Shown here: in pieces, positions 1 through 7,432 of the stretch
How the letters are laid out: every line of letters begins with the position of its first letter
How positions within the stretch are numbered: position 1 is the stretch's first letter
From: an uncultured Christensenellaceae bacterium
GTDB lineage: Bacteria; Bacillota; Clostridia; Christensenellales; CAG-314
Length of the DNA: 48,533 bases
Direction of reading: 5' to 3'
Assembly (NCBI GenBank): GCA_910586905.1
Contig: CAJUIV010000010.1
Coordinates: 1 to 48,533 of the forward strand
Notes under the pieces: model-generated
What the model was told of the DNA's origin: nothing
Database searches by the model: none
Seen by the model: only the letters and a program-made list of their open reading frames with translations
Position numbers and translations under genes: made by a program

Positions 1-54
1 CATAATTACCTCGTAAAAGATGATATTGCAAGCTACAATTACATTCTCGGGTAG
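1..54 (+). CDS. possible C-terminal tail of a truncated gene
   Basis: Frame 1 is open from the window edge through 17 codons to a TAG at 52-54 and ends in DIASYNYILG, which reads like ordinary protein. The rest of the gene would lie outside the window, so no function can be given. An open stretch this short can occur by chance. The following 250 bases hold no other gene that I can support. Confidence 0.25.
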   Translation, partial: HNYLVKDDIASYNYILG

Positions 55-311
55 CGCGTTGTCCACCGCTTTGAGAAATCACAAATAACCGCCATATAAT
101 CACTCTGCTTTTAACAAACAACGGATTTCATTTTTAATTCATATAAAAACGCGTCGACTAAAACAAGCTAAAAAAATAAATAACTGCAACCGAATTTTAA
201 AAAGGTAATTAAGGGTAAAATCTAATCGTATCGTACAAATTTTTCCTTCTAATGCGATACTATAATCACTAAAACAAGTTGAATACCGTCAAATCGGTCG
301 GTTGTTTCATT

Positions 312-530
312 ATGACATATTTTAATTATCACGCCAAGGCGCAAAATTTAATTAAAAACGGACATTGTATCAAAGCGGAACTTACGGAAAAACACAACGG
401 TATATGTCCTGCTCTCGTACTGTACTTTGATAATAATCCTCCGATGCCAATCAGACAGCATAAGTTTTACGATTATTTCGAATTGCTGAAACAACATAAC
501 GTTTTCGTATTAACAGACGAAACACATTGA
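312..530 (+). CDS. small conserved protein of unknown function (72 aa)
   Basis: A 72-residue soluble, basic protein beginning MTYFNYHAKAQ. The segments ALVLYFDN and PMPIRQH look like a small conserved Bacillota family that I recognise only as hypothetical. I chose the ATG at 312; a TTG at 279 in the same frame would add 11 residues. Neither start has a clear Shine-Dalgarno sequence. A TATAAT at 261-266 and an inverted GTATCG/CGATAC pair (about 224-260) lie upstream. The gene stands alone and is followed by an AT-rich hairpin. No membrane segment or catalytic motif is visible. Existence is moderately sure; function is unknown. Confidence 0.6.
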   Translation: MTYFNYHAKAQNLIKNGHCIKAELTEKHNGICPALVLYFDNNPPMPIRQHKFYDYFELLKQHNVFVLTDETH

Positions 531-531
531 T

Positions 532-565
532 TAAATTTCATCCTATTTTTTCTTAATGAAATTTA
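532..565 (+). terminator. AT-rich hairpin after the 72-aa gene
   Basis: A perfect 10-base inverted repeat (TAAATTTCAT / ATGAAATTTA) with a 14-base T-rich loop starts two bases after the stop codon. The low GC makes it a weak terminator candidate. Confidence 0.4.
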
Positions 566-659
566 CTTTACGTATAACTAATACGTTTTTATCACGTAAA
601 ATATTACGCCTGCGAAAATGAGAGATAAATTCGAATTGAAATTAAAAGTGTTTTTTATA

Positions 660-712
660 TGCAAAGCAAATTTCATGCAACGTAAGTTGCATTTCATTCG
701 CCGACAGGCGAA
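660..712. repeat. array of three short stem-loops separated by ATTTCAT
   Basis: Three consecutive mini-hairpins: TGC-AAA-GCA (660-668), GCAAC-GTAA-GTTGC (677-690) and TTCGCC-GACA-GGCGAA (697-712). The spacers are near-identical (ATTTCAT, then ATTTAATTT). This is not coding and lies between the tRNA-Val terminator and the upstream gene. It resembles dispersed intergenic hairpin mosaics, but only one copy is present here. Confidence 0.5.
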
Positions 713-720
713 TTTAATTT

Positions 721-750
721 AACAACCTCAAACTATTGTTTGAGGTTGTT
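721..750 (-). terminator. terminator of the tRNA-Val transcript
   Basis: A perfect 13-base inverted repeat (AACAACCTCAAAC / GTTTGAGGTTGTT, loop TATT) lies three bases past the tRNA CCA end. On the minus strand it is followed by an AT-rich, moderately U-rich tract. Confidence 0.7.
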
Positions 751-752
751 CT

Positions 753-829
753 TGGTAGAGACAGTAGGATTCGAACCTACGACCTCTCGCATGTGAAGCG
801 AGCGCTCTAACCGACTGAGCTATGCCTCC
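753..829 (-). tRNA. tRNA-Val (anticodon CAC)
   Basis: The minus strand folds into a full cloverleaf. The acceptor stem GGAGGCA pairs with TGTCTCT (two G-U pairs), followed by discriminator A and an encoded CCA at 753-755. The D arm contains TAGCTCAGTCGGTTAGAGC. The anticodon stem CTCGC/GCGAG encloses loop TTCACAT, giving anticodon CAC, which reads GUG (Val). The T loop is GGTTCGAATCC. It is a single tRNA with its own promoter and terminator. Confidence 0.95.
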
Positions 830-846
830 GTATTAAATATAAATAT

Positions 847-875
847 ACTATACGCCTAAATTAAAAATTTTGCAA
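847..875 (-). promoter_or_regulatory. sigma-A promoter of tRNA-Val
   Basis: On the minus strand TTGCAA (870-875), 17 bp, TATAGT (847-852). The -10 box ends 18 bases before the mature tRNA 5' end. Confidence 0.6.
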
Positions 876-968
876 TAGTTTGGTTAAAGTTTATCGTATT
901 TTAAACTTAATTGAAATTTACCGACTTATTCGACGATTCGAATTACAAAAATCTGCCAAAACGACTCT

Positions 969-997
969 TTGACTTTTAAGCGAAACGTTGATATAAT
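969..997 (+). promoter_or_regulatory. sigma-A promoter of the DEDDh exonuclease gene
   Basis: TTGACT (969-974), 17-bp spacer, perfect TATAAT (992-997), 66 bases before the ATG at 1063. The only overlapping open frames run antisense and have no support. Confidence 0.7.
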
Positions 998-1062
998 TTC
1001 CGTAGTTATACCGTGGAAATTCGTTAAGTATAACTGTACATAAGAAACCGGGAAAATGAAAG

Positions 1063-1899
1063 ATGAACGAAATTTTAAACGATTGTTTTGCAGTAATAGA
1101 CGTTGAAACAAACTGGAATAACGAAGTGATGTCGATAGGTATAGTTTTAGCGGACGTATTCGACTTCGACGTTATCGACAAAGGTTACTATATCGTCTAT
1201 CCCGAGTGTAAAACTGGCGGATTATACTCTCACGTTTTACGCAGCACAGACAAAGAACTTATCCGCGATTGTTCGCGAAACGAAGCGCTTAATCATATTT
1301 GCGGTTTACTGAAAAAACACAACGTTTCCGATATTTTAGCGTACAACGCGCAGTTCGACTGCAAATGCCTCCCCGAATTACACGGCTATACTTGGCGCGA
1401 CATTCTGCCCGCCGCCGCCAATCGGAACACTAACGTTCTGCTTCCGGACAGCTGCGAGTTTTTCAGCACGGGCTTGCTAAAACGAGGCCGCGGATTGGAA
1501 AACGTACTTCGTTTGGTTTACAGGCGCGACTATCAAGAAATTCACAACGGTTTATCGGACGCTTTGGACGAATTGCTTTTAGTAAAACTGATAGGACTGC
1601 CGATAACGTCATACCGTAAGTATAATCCCAAACAGGCTTCCGTTTATCTTCAAAAAAAATCAGCGTCAAAAATACGCGAATCAAGTTTGCTCAACGCTTA
1701 CAAATACGTAGTAGACGAACTATGCGGAGGTTCGGTCAGACTGATTTCCTATTCAAGAACCGTTGATAAAATAAACGGCGAAACTGTTTTTACCGACAGC
1801 TTCGATTTGATTTGCTCGCGCTGCGGCGGAAAATGGACGCAAGACGCCGACGCGCTTTTTAAAGAACGCAAATGTCCGCACTGCGGCTATTTAAAATAA
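1063..1899 (+). CDS. DEDDh-type 3'-5' exonuclease (DnaQ/RNase T-like) with C-terminal zinc ribbon
   Basis: A 278-aa cytoplasmic protein. All three exonuclease motifs of the DnaQ/RNase T superfamily are visible: Exo I DVE at residues 13-15, Exo II NAQFD at 95-99, and Exo III H161-x4-D166 (the DEDDh form). These residues bind two metal ions for stepwise 3'-5' hydrolysis of DNA or RNA. The C terminus adds a zinc ribbon, CSRCGG (251-256) and CPHCG (271-275), possibly for nucleic-acid binding. The gene is monocistronic, with a good promoter and a strong terminator. The ATG follows GAAAG, a weak ribosome site. Substrate (DNA proofreading, oligoribonucleotides or RNA maturation) cannot be decided. 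It lacks polymerase domains, so it is not PolC. Confidence 0.8.
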   Translation: MNEILNDCFAVIDVETNWNNEVMSIGIVLADVFDFDVIDKGYYIVYPECKTGGLYSHVLRSTDKELIRDCSRNEALNHICGLLKKHNVSDILAYNAQFDCKCLPELHGYTWRDILPAAANRNTNVLLPDSCEFFSTGLLKRGRGLENVLRLVYRRDYQEIHNGLSDALDELLLVKLIGLPITSYRKYNPKQASVYLQKKSASKIRESSLLNAYKYVVDELCGGSVRLISYSRTVDKINGETVFTDSFDLICSRCGGKWTQDADALFKERKCPHCGYLK

Positions 1900-1921
1900 T
1901 AACCGATTATAAAAAATCAAC

Positions 1922-1951
1922 AAAAGTCCGACGAAATTTCGGCGGACTTTT
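1922..1951. terminator. strong bidirectional terminator
   Basis: AAAAGTCCG and CGGACTTTT form a stem that extends through CGAAATTTCG. T-runs on both strands suit the end of the exonuclease gene and of the convergent HTH gene. Confidence 0.8.
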
Positions 1952-2017
1952 ACTTCTGTTTAAGTTTACTAATGTAACTGTCTTAAGCAAAATGCTATAA
2001 CGCGAACAAAACGGACT

Positions 2018-2233
2018 TTATCTTTCGCTGGGGATATCCTCTAAAGTATCGACGTCGATGCAATGAGCTTTGCAAAAATTAGCGAAAGCTCTTTGCGCGT
2101 TATAGTTAGGCTTACATCTGCCGGATTCCCAACGGTTAACCGTAGCGAAAGCGACGCCCAATTCCTTGGCCATCATTTCCTGACTCAAATAAAACTTCTT
2201 TCTTACTGTTTTAACTTTATCCTTAAATTCCAT
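2018..2233 (-). CDS. Xre/Cro-family helix-turn-helix protein (71 aa)
   Basis: This small DNA-binding protein is almost entirely one HTH_3 domain. Helix 2 and the recognition helix lie in LSQEMMAKELGVAFATVNRW, followed by the conserved ESGRCKP. I chose the ATG at 2233 because TAGGAG lies nine bases upstream. A GTG two codons earlier would sit only three bases from that site. It is alone between an exonuclease terminator and the CHR transporter genes, with no toxin-like partner visible. Its target is unknown; autoregulation is usual in this family but is not shown by a visible operator here. Confidence 0.8.
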   Translation of the reverse strand: MEFKDKVKTVRKKFYLSQEMMAKELGVAFATVNRWESGRCKPNYNAQRAFANFCKAHCIDVDTLEDIPSER

Positions 2234-2415
2234 AATCACAAACTCCTATAAAATTCTTAGTAAAAGCGCACCTCGGTTTCTTTACCTTTATAGTATACCA
2301 CAAAAAAAATTATTTAATCAATAAAGGCAATAAACATCGTTGCCGTGCTATTATAACATATCTAAATACGTTTGACAACATCTTAAATGAAATTTTAGCG
2401 CATTTTTATAATTTT

Positions 2416-3039
2416 TTACTGAGTAACGCCAAACGCTCCAAACACAACTACGCCGATAACTGCCGATAATATAATCAAAATAATCGGATGTACGCGTTTT
2501 CCTTTTATTTTTACACGCGAAAGCGGAAAAAACGCGCACACTATCAAAAGCGATATCCAATTAAACTGCGAGAATCCATCTTTTGTAATAGCGGTGAGTT
2601 TCAAATTCGGCAGCACTACTTTGCACAATATCGACAATACGGCCGAAAGCAGCAATCCCACTACTATGGGTTTGATACCGTACAAAACGTATTGAACATA
2701 TTTATTGGTCTTGAATTTGTCGAACAGTTTGGTTACTACCATAATGATAATAAAAGACGGCAACACTACCGCAAACGTCGCTATAAAAGCTCCCAAGATT
2801 GAACCGAATACTCCAAGAGTCGTAGCTCCGCCCACTTTTACGCCTATAAACGTTGCCAGATTTATCGCAAAAGGACCGGGCGTTGCCTCCGCAACTCCGA
2901 TAAAACTGACAATCTCGAGTTCTGTCATCCAACCGTGTTTTTCGACCATCGGCGTTACTAGAGGAATCATAGCGTATCCGCCGCCAATAGTAAACAATCC
3001 TATTTTAAAGTATTCCCAAAACAAGAGTAAAAAATCCAT
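2416..3039 (-). CDS. chrA: CHR-family (chromate-type) transporter, second short subunit
   Basis: A 207-aa integral membrane protein of the short, single-domain CHR family. The signature FTIGGGYAMIPL lies near residues 16-27 and ATPGPFAINLATFIG near 52-66, followed by about five hydrophobic segments. Short CHR proteins come as adjacent pairs that assemble with opposite topology; characterised members export chromate, but in anaerobes the physiological anion is often unknown. Its ATG overlaps the previous stop by one base (TGATG), implying translational coupling with the upstream paralogue. Substrate assignment is by family only. Confidence 0.85.
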   Translation of the reverse strand: MDFLLLFWEYFKIGLFTIGGGYAMIPLVTPMVEKHGWMTELEIVSFIGVAEATPGPFAINLATFIGVKVGGATTLGVFGSILGAFIATFAVVLPSFIIIMVVTKLFDKFKTNKYVQYVLYGIKPIVVGLLLSAVLSILCKVVLPNLKLTAITKDGFSQFNWISLLIVCAFFPLSRVKIKGKRVHPIILIILSAVIGVVVFGAFGVTQ

Positions 3040-3758
3040 CAGCGGTTTTCCTCCCCGTCTTGGTCGTCTTTCGAAGTTTTAACGTCGATGGCAGAAGTTT
3101 CGTCAACTTCGGCGTTAGACTTTTCGTCGAAAATCTCGGTTTTTTCTTCCGCTTGCGTTTTGCAAACTTCTTCGGCCGACGCAGAGTCCGTTTCGGCGCG
3201 AGTCTTTTTGCTTTTGATAAAGTCTTTTATCAAATTGAAACAAATACCCAATACGCCGCCAATCAGTATAAGAAAGATTGCGTTAAATCCGGTAAATGAG
3301 GCAACGCCGAACGCCGCGATAACCAACACAACGTTGAACCAGTCTTTGCTTATCTGTCCCGCCATTTTAATGAAAGCGTTTATTATAAGTATAGTAACGC
3401 ACGCTTGAATACCTGTAAACGCCGCCTTGTACCAAAAGTTGCCGGCAATAGCCTCTATTGCAAAAGACAAACCCGTAATAAGCAAAAACGAAGGCAGCAC
3501 CACTCCCAAAGTAGCTATAAACGAGCCCAAAACGCCGCGCAAACGAAAACCGACGCCTGTCGCAGTGTTTACCGCTATAACGCCGGGGGTAGATTCCGCT
3601 ATCATAATCATATCCAACATATCTTGCGACGTTATCCATTTTTTTCTTGTTACAAGTTCTTCTTCCAAAATGGATATCATAGCGTAACCGCCGCCGAACG
3701 TAAACAGTCCCGTTTTGAAAAAAGTTATAAATAATTGCCAAAGACTAGTTTTTTTCAT
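3039..3758 (-). CDS. chrA: CHR-family (chromate-type) transporter, first short subunit with acidic tail
   Basis: A 239-aa membrane protein paralogous to its neighbour. The CHR signature FTFGGGYAMISIL lies near residues 19-31 and ESTPGVIAVNTATGVG near 55-70, with several transmembrane segments. I chose the ATG at 3758 (MKKTSLW), preceded by AAAAGGG; a start ten codons upstream lacks a ribosome site. The last 60 residues form a hydrophilic Glu/Asp/Ser/Thr-rich cytoplasmic tail absent from the partner. It is first in a two-gene operon with TGATG coupling. It probably forms a heterodimer with the following gene product. Export of chromate or another oxyanion is inferred from the family. Confidence 0.85.
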   Translation of the reverse strand: MKKTSLWQLFITFFKTGLFTFGGGYAMISILEEELVTRKKWITSQDMLDMIMIAESTPGVIAVNTATGVGFRLRGVLGSFIATLGVVLPSFLLITGLSFAIEAIAGNFWYKAAFTGIQACVTILIINAFIKMAGQISKDWFNVVLVIAAFGVASFTGFNAIFLILIGGVLGICFNLIKDFIKSKKTRAETDSASAEEVCKTQAEEKTEIFDEKSNAEVDETSAIDVKTSKDDQDGEENR

Positions 3759-3873
3759 TGAAACCCTTTTAGTGATTTTAAACTGCAATTTAGTTGAACT
3801 ATCAGATTCATATTTAAAGCCGAGTTAACTTATGCGTAATGCGAACTACGAACATATATAAAAAACCTCTGCG

Positions 3874-4788
3874 TCAAAATACGAACGGAATTTCCCGCAA
3901 TATATCTTTTACGTCGCTGTCGCTGAAACTCGGCAAATAATCCGCGATTGCCGATTCGGCGTCCTGACTATATCCGTTTGAAAGGCCCAAGTTATAAAAA
4001 TATTCTAATACATTTTTATATTCACGCTTGTAAAGCCTACGGTTAAGCTGCGGAAATTTGTCGTCGAACTTTGCCGGAAAATACTGCGACATAATACTTA
4101 CGCAAGCGTTTTTATTATAATTCGATATCCAATCCAGTATACGTTTACTGTCTTCTGTGTACGAAGGCAGCACCAAATGACGAATTATAACTCCGCGCGT
4201 TACGTAACCGCTACCGTCGTAAACGTTTTTAGGCTGCTGACGGTACATTTCTTCTATCGCTTTTACAGCTATTTCGAAATAATCCGCCGCGCGCGCCATA
4301 TCGAAAGATATTTCCGCCGAATAAAATTTTAAATCGGGCAAATAAACGTCCACCAGACCTTCGAGTCTTTTTAAAGCCGATACTTTTTCGTAAGAATTCG
4401 TATTATATACGACAGGGATTTTGAGCGAAGGTTTTACAATCGTCAACGCCGCGGCTATTTTATCCGAGAAATGAGCGGGCGTTACCAAATTAACGTTCGC
4501 CGCTCCCGAATCCTGTAAATACAGCATAACGTCCGCCAAACGTTCGGCTGTCAACTCTATGCCGTGAGGTTTTACGGAAATATCGTAATTCTGGCAAAAT
4601 CTGCAATGCAGATTACAGCCGCCGAAAAAAACGGCGCCGCTTCCTTTATCGCCGGAAATACACGGCTCTTCCCAGTAGTGTTTGCCGATGCGCGAAACCA
4701 ATATTTCTCCCGTTTTACAAATTCCGGAATTTTTCCGTCGGTTAACGGCGCAATTTCGCGGACATAAAGTACAACTCATAGCAAACAT
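3874..4788 (-). CDS. radical SAM protein related to pyruvate formate-lyase activating enzyme
   Basis: A 304-aa cytoplasmic enzyme. Near the N terminus it has a Cys motif (CTLCPRNCAVNR, then GICKTG). The radical-SAM cluster motif C-x3-C-x2-C follows in GGCNLHCRFCQNYDIS, around residues 62-77. This arrangement fits the COG1313 group, PflA-like proteins with an extra N-terminal Cys motif whose substrates are mostly unknown. The start at 4788 is preceded by AATAGGG; an ORF extension to 4887 would overlap the divergent sigK promoter and has no ribosome site. It is divergent from sigK across 114 bp. Radical SAM chemistry is well supported; a glycyl-radical target is not, since no pfl gene is nearby. 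Confidence 0.85.
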   Translation of the reverse strand: MFAMSCTLCPRNCAVNRRKNSGICKTGEILVSRIGKHYWEEPCISGDKGSGAVFFGGCNLHCRFCQNYDISVKPHGIELTAERLADVMLYLQDSGAANVNLVTPAHFSDKIAAALTIVKPSLKIPVVYNTNSYEKVSALKRLEGLVDVYLPDLKFYSAEISFDMARAADYFEIAVKAIEEMYRQQPKNVYDGSGYVTRGVIIRHLVLPSYTEDSKRILDWISNYNKNACVSIMSQYFPAKFDDKFPQLNRRLYKREYKNVLEYFYNLGLSNGYSQDAESAIADYLPSFSDSDVKDILREIPFVF

Positions 4789-4846
4789 ATAATACCCTAT
4801 TTGCCAATTTTTGACAAGCGTAAACCGAAAAATAAACAAGCCCTTA

Positions 4847-4876
4847 TAAATATACCGTATTTTAACTACATATTCT
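4847..4876 (+). promoter_or_regulatory. possible sigma-E-type promoter of sigK
   Basis: TAAATAT (4847-4853), a 15-bp spacer and CATATTCT (4869-4876) resemble the mother-cell sigma-E pattern (about KMATATT-N14-15-CATACAMT), with mismatches in the -10. No good sigma-A promoter precedes this gene. The match is by eye and weak. Confidence 0.35.
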
Positions 4877-4902
4877 ATTATCACCACCGAAAGGAGAATT
4901 AT

Positions 4903-5577
4903 ATGTTTTCTACGCTATTCGAATTTATCAAAAGAATATTTTTTTTAACGGGCTATTTTTCAAACGGAAGTTACCCCCAACCGCTGTCTTCCGAGGAAGA
5001 AGCCGAATGTTTAAAACAAATGAAGCAAGGGAGCAAACACGCGCGGGATAAACTTATATGCCACAATATGCGGCTGGTTGCGCACATAGCGAAAAAATAC
5101 GGTAAGAACGACCTTGACGATATGATATCAATCGGGTCTATCGGACTTATAAAAGGCGTGGAAAGCTATTCGACTGAAAAGGGCACTACGCTTGCAACGT
5201 ACCTTGCCAGATGTATAGAAAACGAAATTTTGATGACTCTTCGCTCGAATAAACGCTATCAAAATACCGTATATCTTCAAAATACTTTGGGCGTTGATAA
5301 CGACGGAAACGAATATACGCTTATGGACGTTTTGGCGGTAAAAGAGGACAGCGTTTTTCATCAAGCGGAAATGTCTATTTTGCGTCAAAATTTACTTAAA
5401 ATTATTCGCGAACACTTAACGGACAGAGAACAGAAAATAATATTGATGCGTTACGGCTTGGAAGAAAACTCCACCCCGATGACTCAGCTGCAGACGGCAA
5501 AAAAACTCGGCATCAGCCGAAGCTATATTTCCCGAATCGAAACGCACGCGTTAAGCAAAATAAAACAGTACTTGTAA
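4903..5577 (+). CDS. sigK: RNA polymerase sporulation sigma factor SigK
   Basis: A 224-aa sigma-70-family factor. Region 2 runs through MRLVAHIAKKYG, ISIGSIGLIKGVESY and ATYLARCIENEILM. Region 4 has LTDREQKIILMRYGL and the HTH KLGISRSYISRIE. The order and wording match SigK/SigE sporulation sigmas, with SigK closest by the hydrophobic start FFLTGYF and EEEAECLKQMKQG. SigK directs late mother-cell transcription for coat and cortex maturation. The short N-terminal hydrophobic stretch may be a pro-sequence. The gene is uninterrupted here, with no skin-type insertion. The ATG at 4903 follows AAAGGAG. Neighbour cwlD at 9.8 kb supports a spore-forming lineage. Confidence 0.88.
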   Translation: MFSTLFEFIKRIFFLTGYFSNGSYPQPLSSEEEAECLKQMKQGSKHARDKLICHNMRLVAHIAKKYGKNDLDDMISIGSIGLIKGVESYSTEKGTTLATYLARCIENEILMTLRSNKRYQNTVYLQNTLGVDNDGNEYTLMDVLAVKEDSVFHQAEMSILRQNLLKIIREHLTDREQKIILMRYGLEENSTPMTQLQTAKKLGISRSYISRIETHALSKIKQYL

Positions 5578-5709
5578 AAACGTTTACGCAATTTGGGATT
5601 TTTAATCGTAATATTACTCGAATAATTGCAGAATTCGTTAAACTTGTTAAATTTCTCATATCGTAAAATTTTTAAATTACATTATTTCAAAGTAACTCTT
5701 ACGTTTTTT

Positions 5710-5730
5710 CGTCCGTTGACAAAACGGACG
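5710..5730 (+). terminator. terminator upstream of the DUF362 gene
   Basis: CGTCCGTT / AACGGACG with loop GACAA is followed by TTTTATTTT. Transcription entering from sigK would end here. The 3' part of the 5' arm and the loop contain the TTGACA of the next promoter. Confidence 0.75.
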
Positions 5731-5744
5731 TTTTATTTTACAAT
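5716..5744 (+). promoter_or_regulatory. sigma-A promoter of the DUF362 gene, -35 inside a terminator loop
   Basis: TTGACA (5716-5721), 17 bp, TACAAT (5739-5744), 29 bases before the ATG at 5774. The spacer is the 3' arm plus the T-tract of the terminator. Confidence 0.75.
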
Positions 5745-5773
5745 ATTTCTATCAATAAAGGAGAAAATAAGCT

Positions 5774-6889
5774 ATGCATAAATCACAAGTTTATTTCTGC
5801 GATATGCGAACCGCGGCGGGAGGTATGAGTTTACCTCAAAAACTCGCTAATCTTATCAAGCGCGCTAATATCGCGAAAATAGATATGAAAAATAAATTCG
5901 TAGCTATCAAAATGCATTTCGGCGAACCCGGAAATCTCGCTTATCTTCGTCCGCAATTTCCCAAAGCCGTTGCCGACGTTATCAAAGAACTGGGAGGACG
6001 TCCTTTCCTTACCGATTGCAATACGATGTATACGGGACTAAGACATAACGCTTTAGACCATTTATACGCCGCCGAAATCGACGGTTTTAACAGCGCCACT
6101 ACCGGATGTTACGTAATAATAGGCGACGGACTTAAAGGCGACGACGAGGTAACCGTAGATATAAACGGAGAACTTGTCCAAAAAGCGTACATTGGCAGAG
6201 CAATGCGGGACGCAGACATTATCGTAACACTATCGCACTTTAAGGGACACGAAATGGCAGGATTCGGAGGATGTTTAAAAAATCTCGGTATGGGAGGCGC
6301 CAGTATTGCCGGCAAAAAAGACCAACACTCGGGAAGCCGTCCTCAAGTACAAACGGACGGATGCATTGGATGCGGAATTTGCACTACTCAATGCGCTTAC
6401 TCGGCGGTAACTCTTCAAGACGGAAAAGCACGCGTTGACCACAGTAAATGCGTAGGATGCGGACGCTGCGTAGGCGCTTGTCCTAAAAAAACAATAAAGT
6501 TTTTGGACGGAAACGCAGAAGAAATTTTAAACAAAAAAATATCCGAGTATGCCGCCGCCGTCATAAAAGACAAACCGTGTTTTCATATAAACGTTATAAT
6601 GGACGTTTCCCCCAACTGCGACTGCCACGGTGAAAACGACGCGCCGATTATTCCCAACGTCGGTATGTTATGCAGTTTCGACCCCGTTGCGGCAGACGTT
6701 GCGGCGGCGGACTTATGTTTGAAACAGCCGATTATTCACAGCAGCGTTATGGGAGAAATAGCGGCTCACAGCGACGATTGTTTTTCCGACGCTCATCCCA
6801 ATACTAACTGGCGTTCGCAAATAAGCCAAGCTTTAAAACTCGGAATAGGCAGCGACCGATACGAATTGATAATAATCGGCGACAAGTAA
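5774..6889 (+). CDS. DUF362 protein with two [4Fe-4S] ferredoxin motifs
   Basis: A 371-aa iron-sulfur protein. The N-terminal DUF362 domain includes VAIKMHFGEPGN, FLTDCNTMYTG, VTLSHFKGHEMAGFGG and LKNLGMG. An insert near residues 195-240 has two bacterial ferredoxin motifs, CIGCGICTTQC and CVGCGRCVGACP, for two [4Fe-4S] clusters. The C-terminal part returns to DUF362 with GMLCSFDPVAADVA. Such proteins are common in strict anaerobes and are presumed to handle electrons; no reaction is established. It is expressed alone from its own promoter with ribosome site AAAGGAG. Annotation is firm at family level, open at function level. Confidence 0.88.
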   Translation: MHKSQVYFCDMRTAAGGMSLPQKLANLIKRANIAKIDMKNKFVAIKMHFGEPGNLAYLRPQFPKAVADVIKELGGRPFLTDCNTMYTGLRHNALDHLYAAEIDGFNSATTGCYVIIGDGLKGDDEVTVDINGELVQKAYIGRAMRDADIIVTLSHFKGHEMAGFGGCLKNLGMGGASIAGKKDQHSGSRPQVQTDGCIGCGICTTQCAYSAVTLQDGKARVDHSKCVGCGRCVGACPKKTIKFLDGNAEEILNKKISEYAAAVIKDKPCFHINVIMDVSPNCDCHGENDAPIIPNVGMLCSFDPVAADVAAADLCLKQPIIHSSVMGEIAAHSDDCFSDAHPNTNWRSQISQALKLGIGSDRYELIIIGDK

Positions 6890-6940
6890 TCCGAAACGAA
6901 GCAGCAAATACGCATTTAACTCATCGTTAACTACAAACCT

Positions 6941-6972
6941 AAAATCCGCCCTTGACAAAACCGGCGGATTTT
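6941..6972 (+). terminator. terminator after the DUF362 gene
   Basis: AAAATCCGCC / GGCGGATTTT, perfect 10-base stem, followed by TTATA. The 12-base loop contains TTGACA, the -35 of the next gene. Confidence 0.8.
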
Positions 6973-6980
6973 TATATACT
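6952..6980 (+). promoter_or_regulatory. sigma-A promoter of the FakA-C-like gene, -35 inside a terminator loop
   Basis: TTGACA (6952-6957), 17 bp, TATACT (6975-6980), 30 bases before the ATG at 7011. It repeats the terminator/promoter overlap seen at 5710-5744. Confidence 0.8.
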
Positions 6981-7010
6981 GTGTTACACTTAACCAAAAG
7001 GAGAAATTAT

Positions 7011-7259
7011 ATGGACTACGTATACGACACGCAACTGCTTATCGAAGGAAAAAACTTAAACGACTCGAAAATTATCGAATATATAAACGGCAATATAGAA
7101 GGAGACTGTCTGCTTGTCGTAGGCGACGACGAACTAATCAAAATCCATTTCCACACCAATACTCCTTGGAAAGTACTGGAATACTGCGCTTCGCTCGGCG
7201 AAGTTTACGATGTTGTTATTGAAAATATGGTACGTCAAGCCAACGGACTGCAAGGTTAA
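7011..7259 (+). CDS. stand-alone domain resembling the C terminus of fatty acid kinase FakA/YloV
   Basis: An 82-aa protein whose middle and end (CLLVVGDDELIKIHFHTNTPW, then VLEYCASLGEVYDVVIENM) match the last domain of FakA/YloV proteins, which ends in similar GD-DL-KVH-HTN and ENM-Q elements. In FakA this domain follows a DAK2 kinase domain and works with the fatty-acid carrier FakB (DegV). Here neither the kinase domain nor FakB is present. The ATG at 7011 has AAAAGGAG eight bases upstream and the start of the protein (MDYVYDTQLLIEG) fits the domain edge, so this is not a simple truncation with a lost promoter. A role in lipid binding is only an inference. Confidence 0.7.
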   Translation: MDYVYDTQLLIEGKNLNDSKIIEYINGNIEGDCLLVVGDDELIKIHFHTNTPWKVLEYCASLGEVYDVVIENMVRQANGLQG

Positions 7260-7357
7260 CCGCGCAAAATTCGAACTATTAAAGCCGAAAGCCGTGTGCC
7301 TTGCGCAGTTCAACCATTTTTACATAACTATAAGAACAAAAATTTAAATCGCCGTAA

Positions 7358-7387
7358 AAAATGCGTTCGGAAAACCGAACGCATTTT
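7358..7387. terminator. bidirectional terminator between convergent genes
   Basis: A perfect 13-base stem AAAATGCGTTCGG / CCGAACGCATTTT with loop AAAA serves the plus-strand FakA-C-like gene and the minus-strand small membrane protein gene. Confidence 0.85.
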
Positions 7388-7432
7388 AACTGCAACCTTT
7401 CTGTAATCAGGTCAAAATAAGTCTCTTTTGAA

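Noticed and set aside
918..1181. 87-codon minus-strand frame upstream of the exonuclease
   Set aside because: It covers the exonuclease promoter and has no ribosome site or recognisable sequence.
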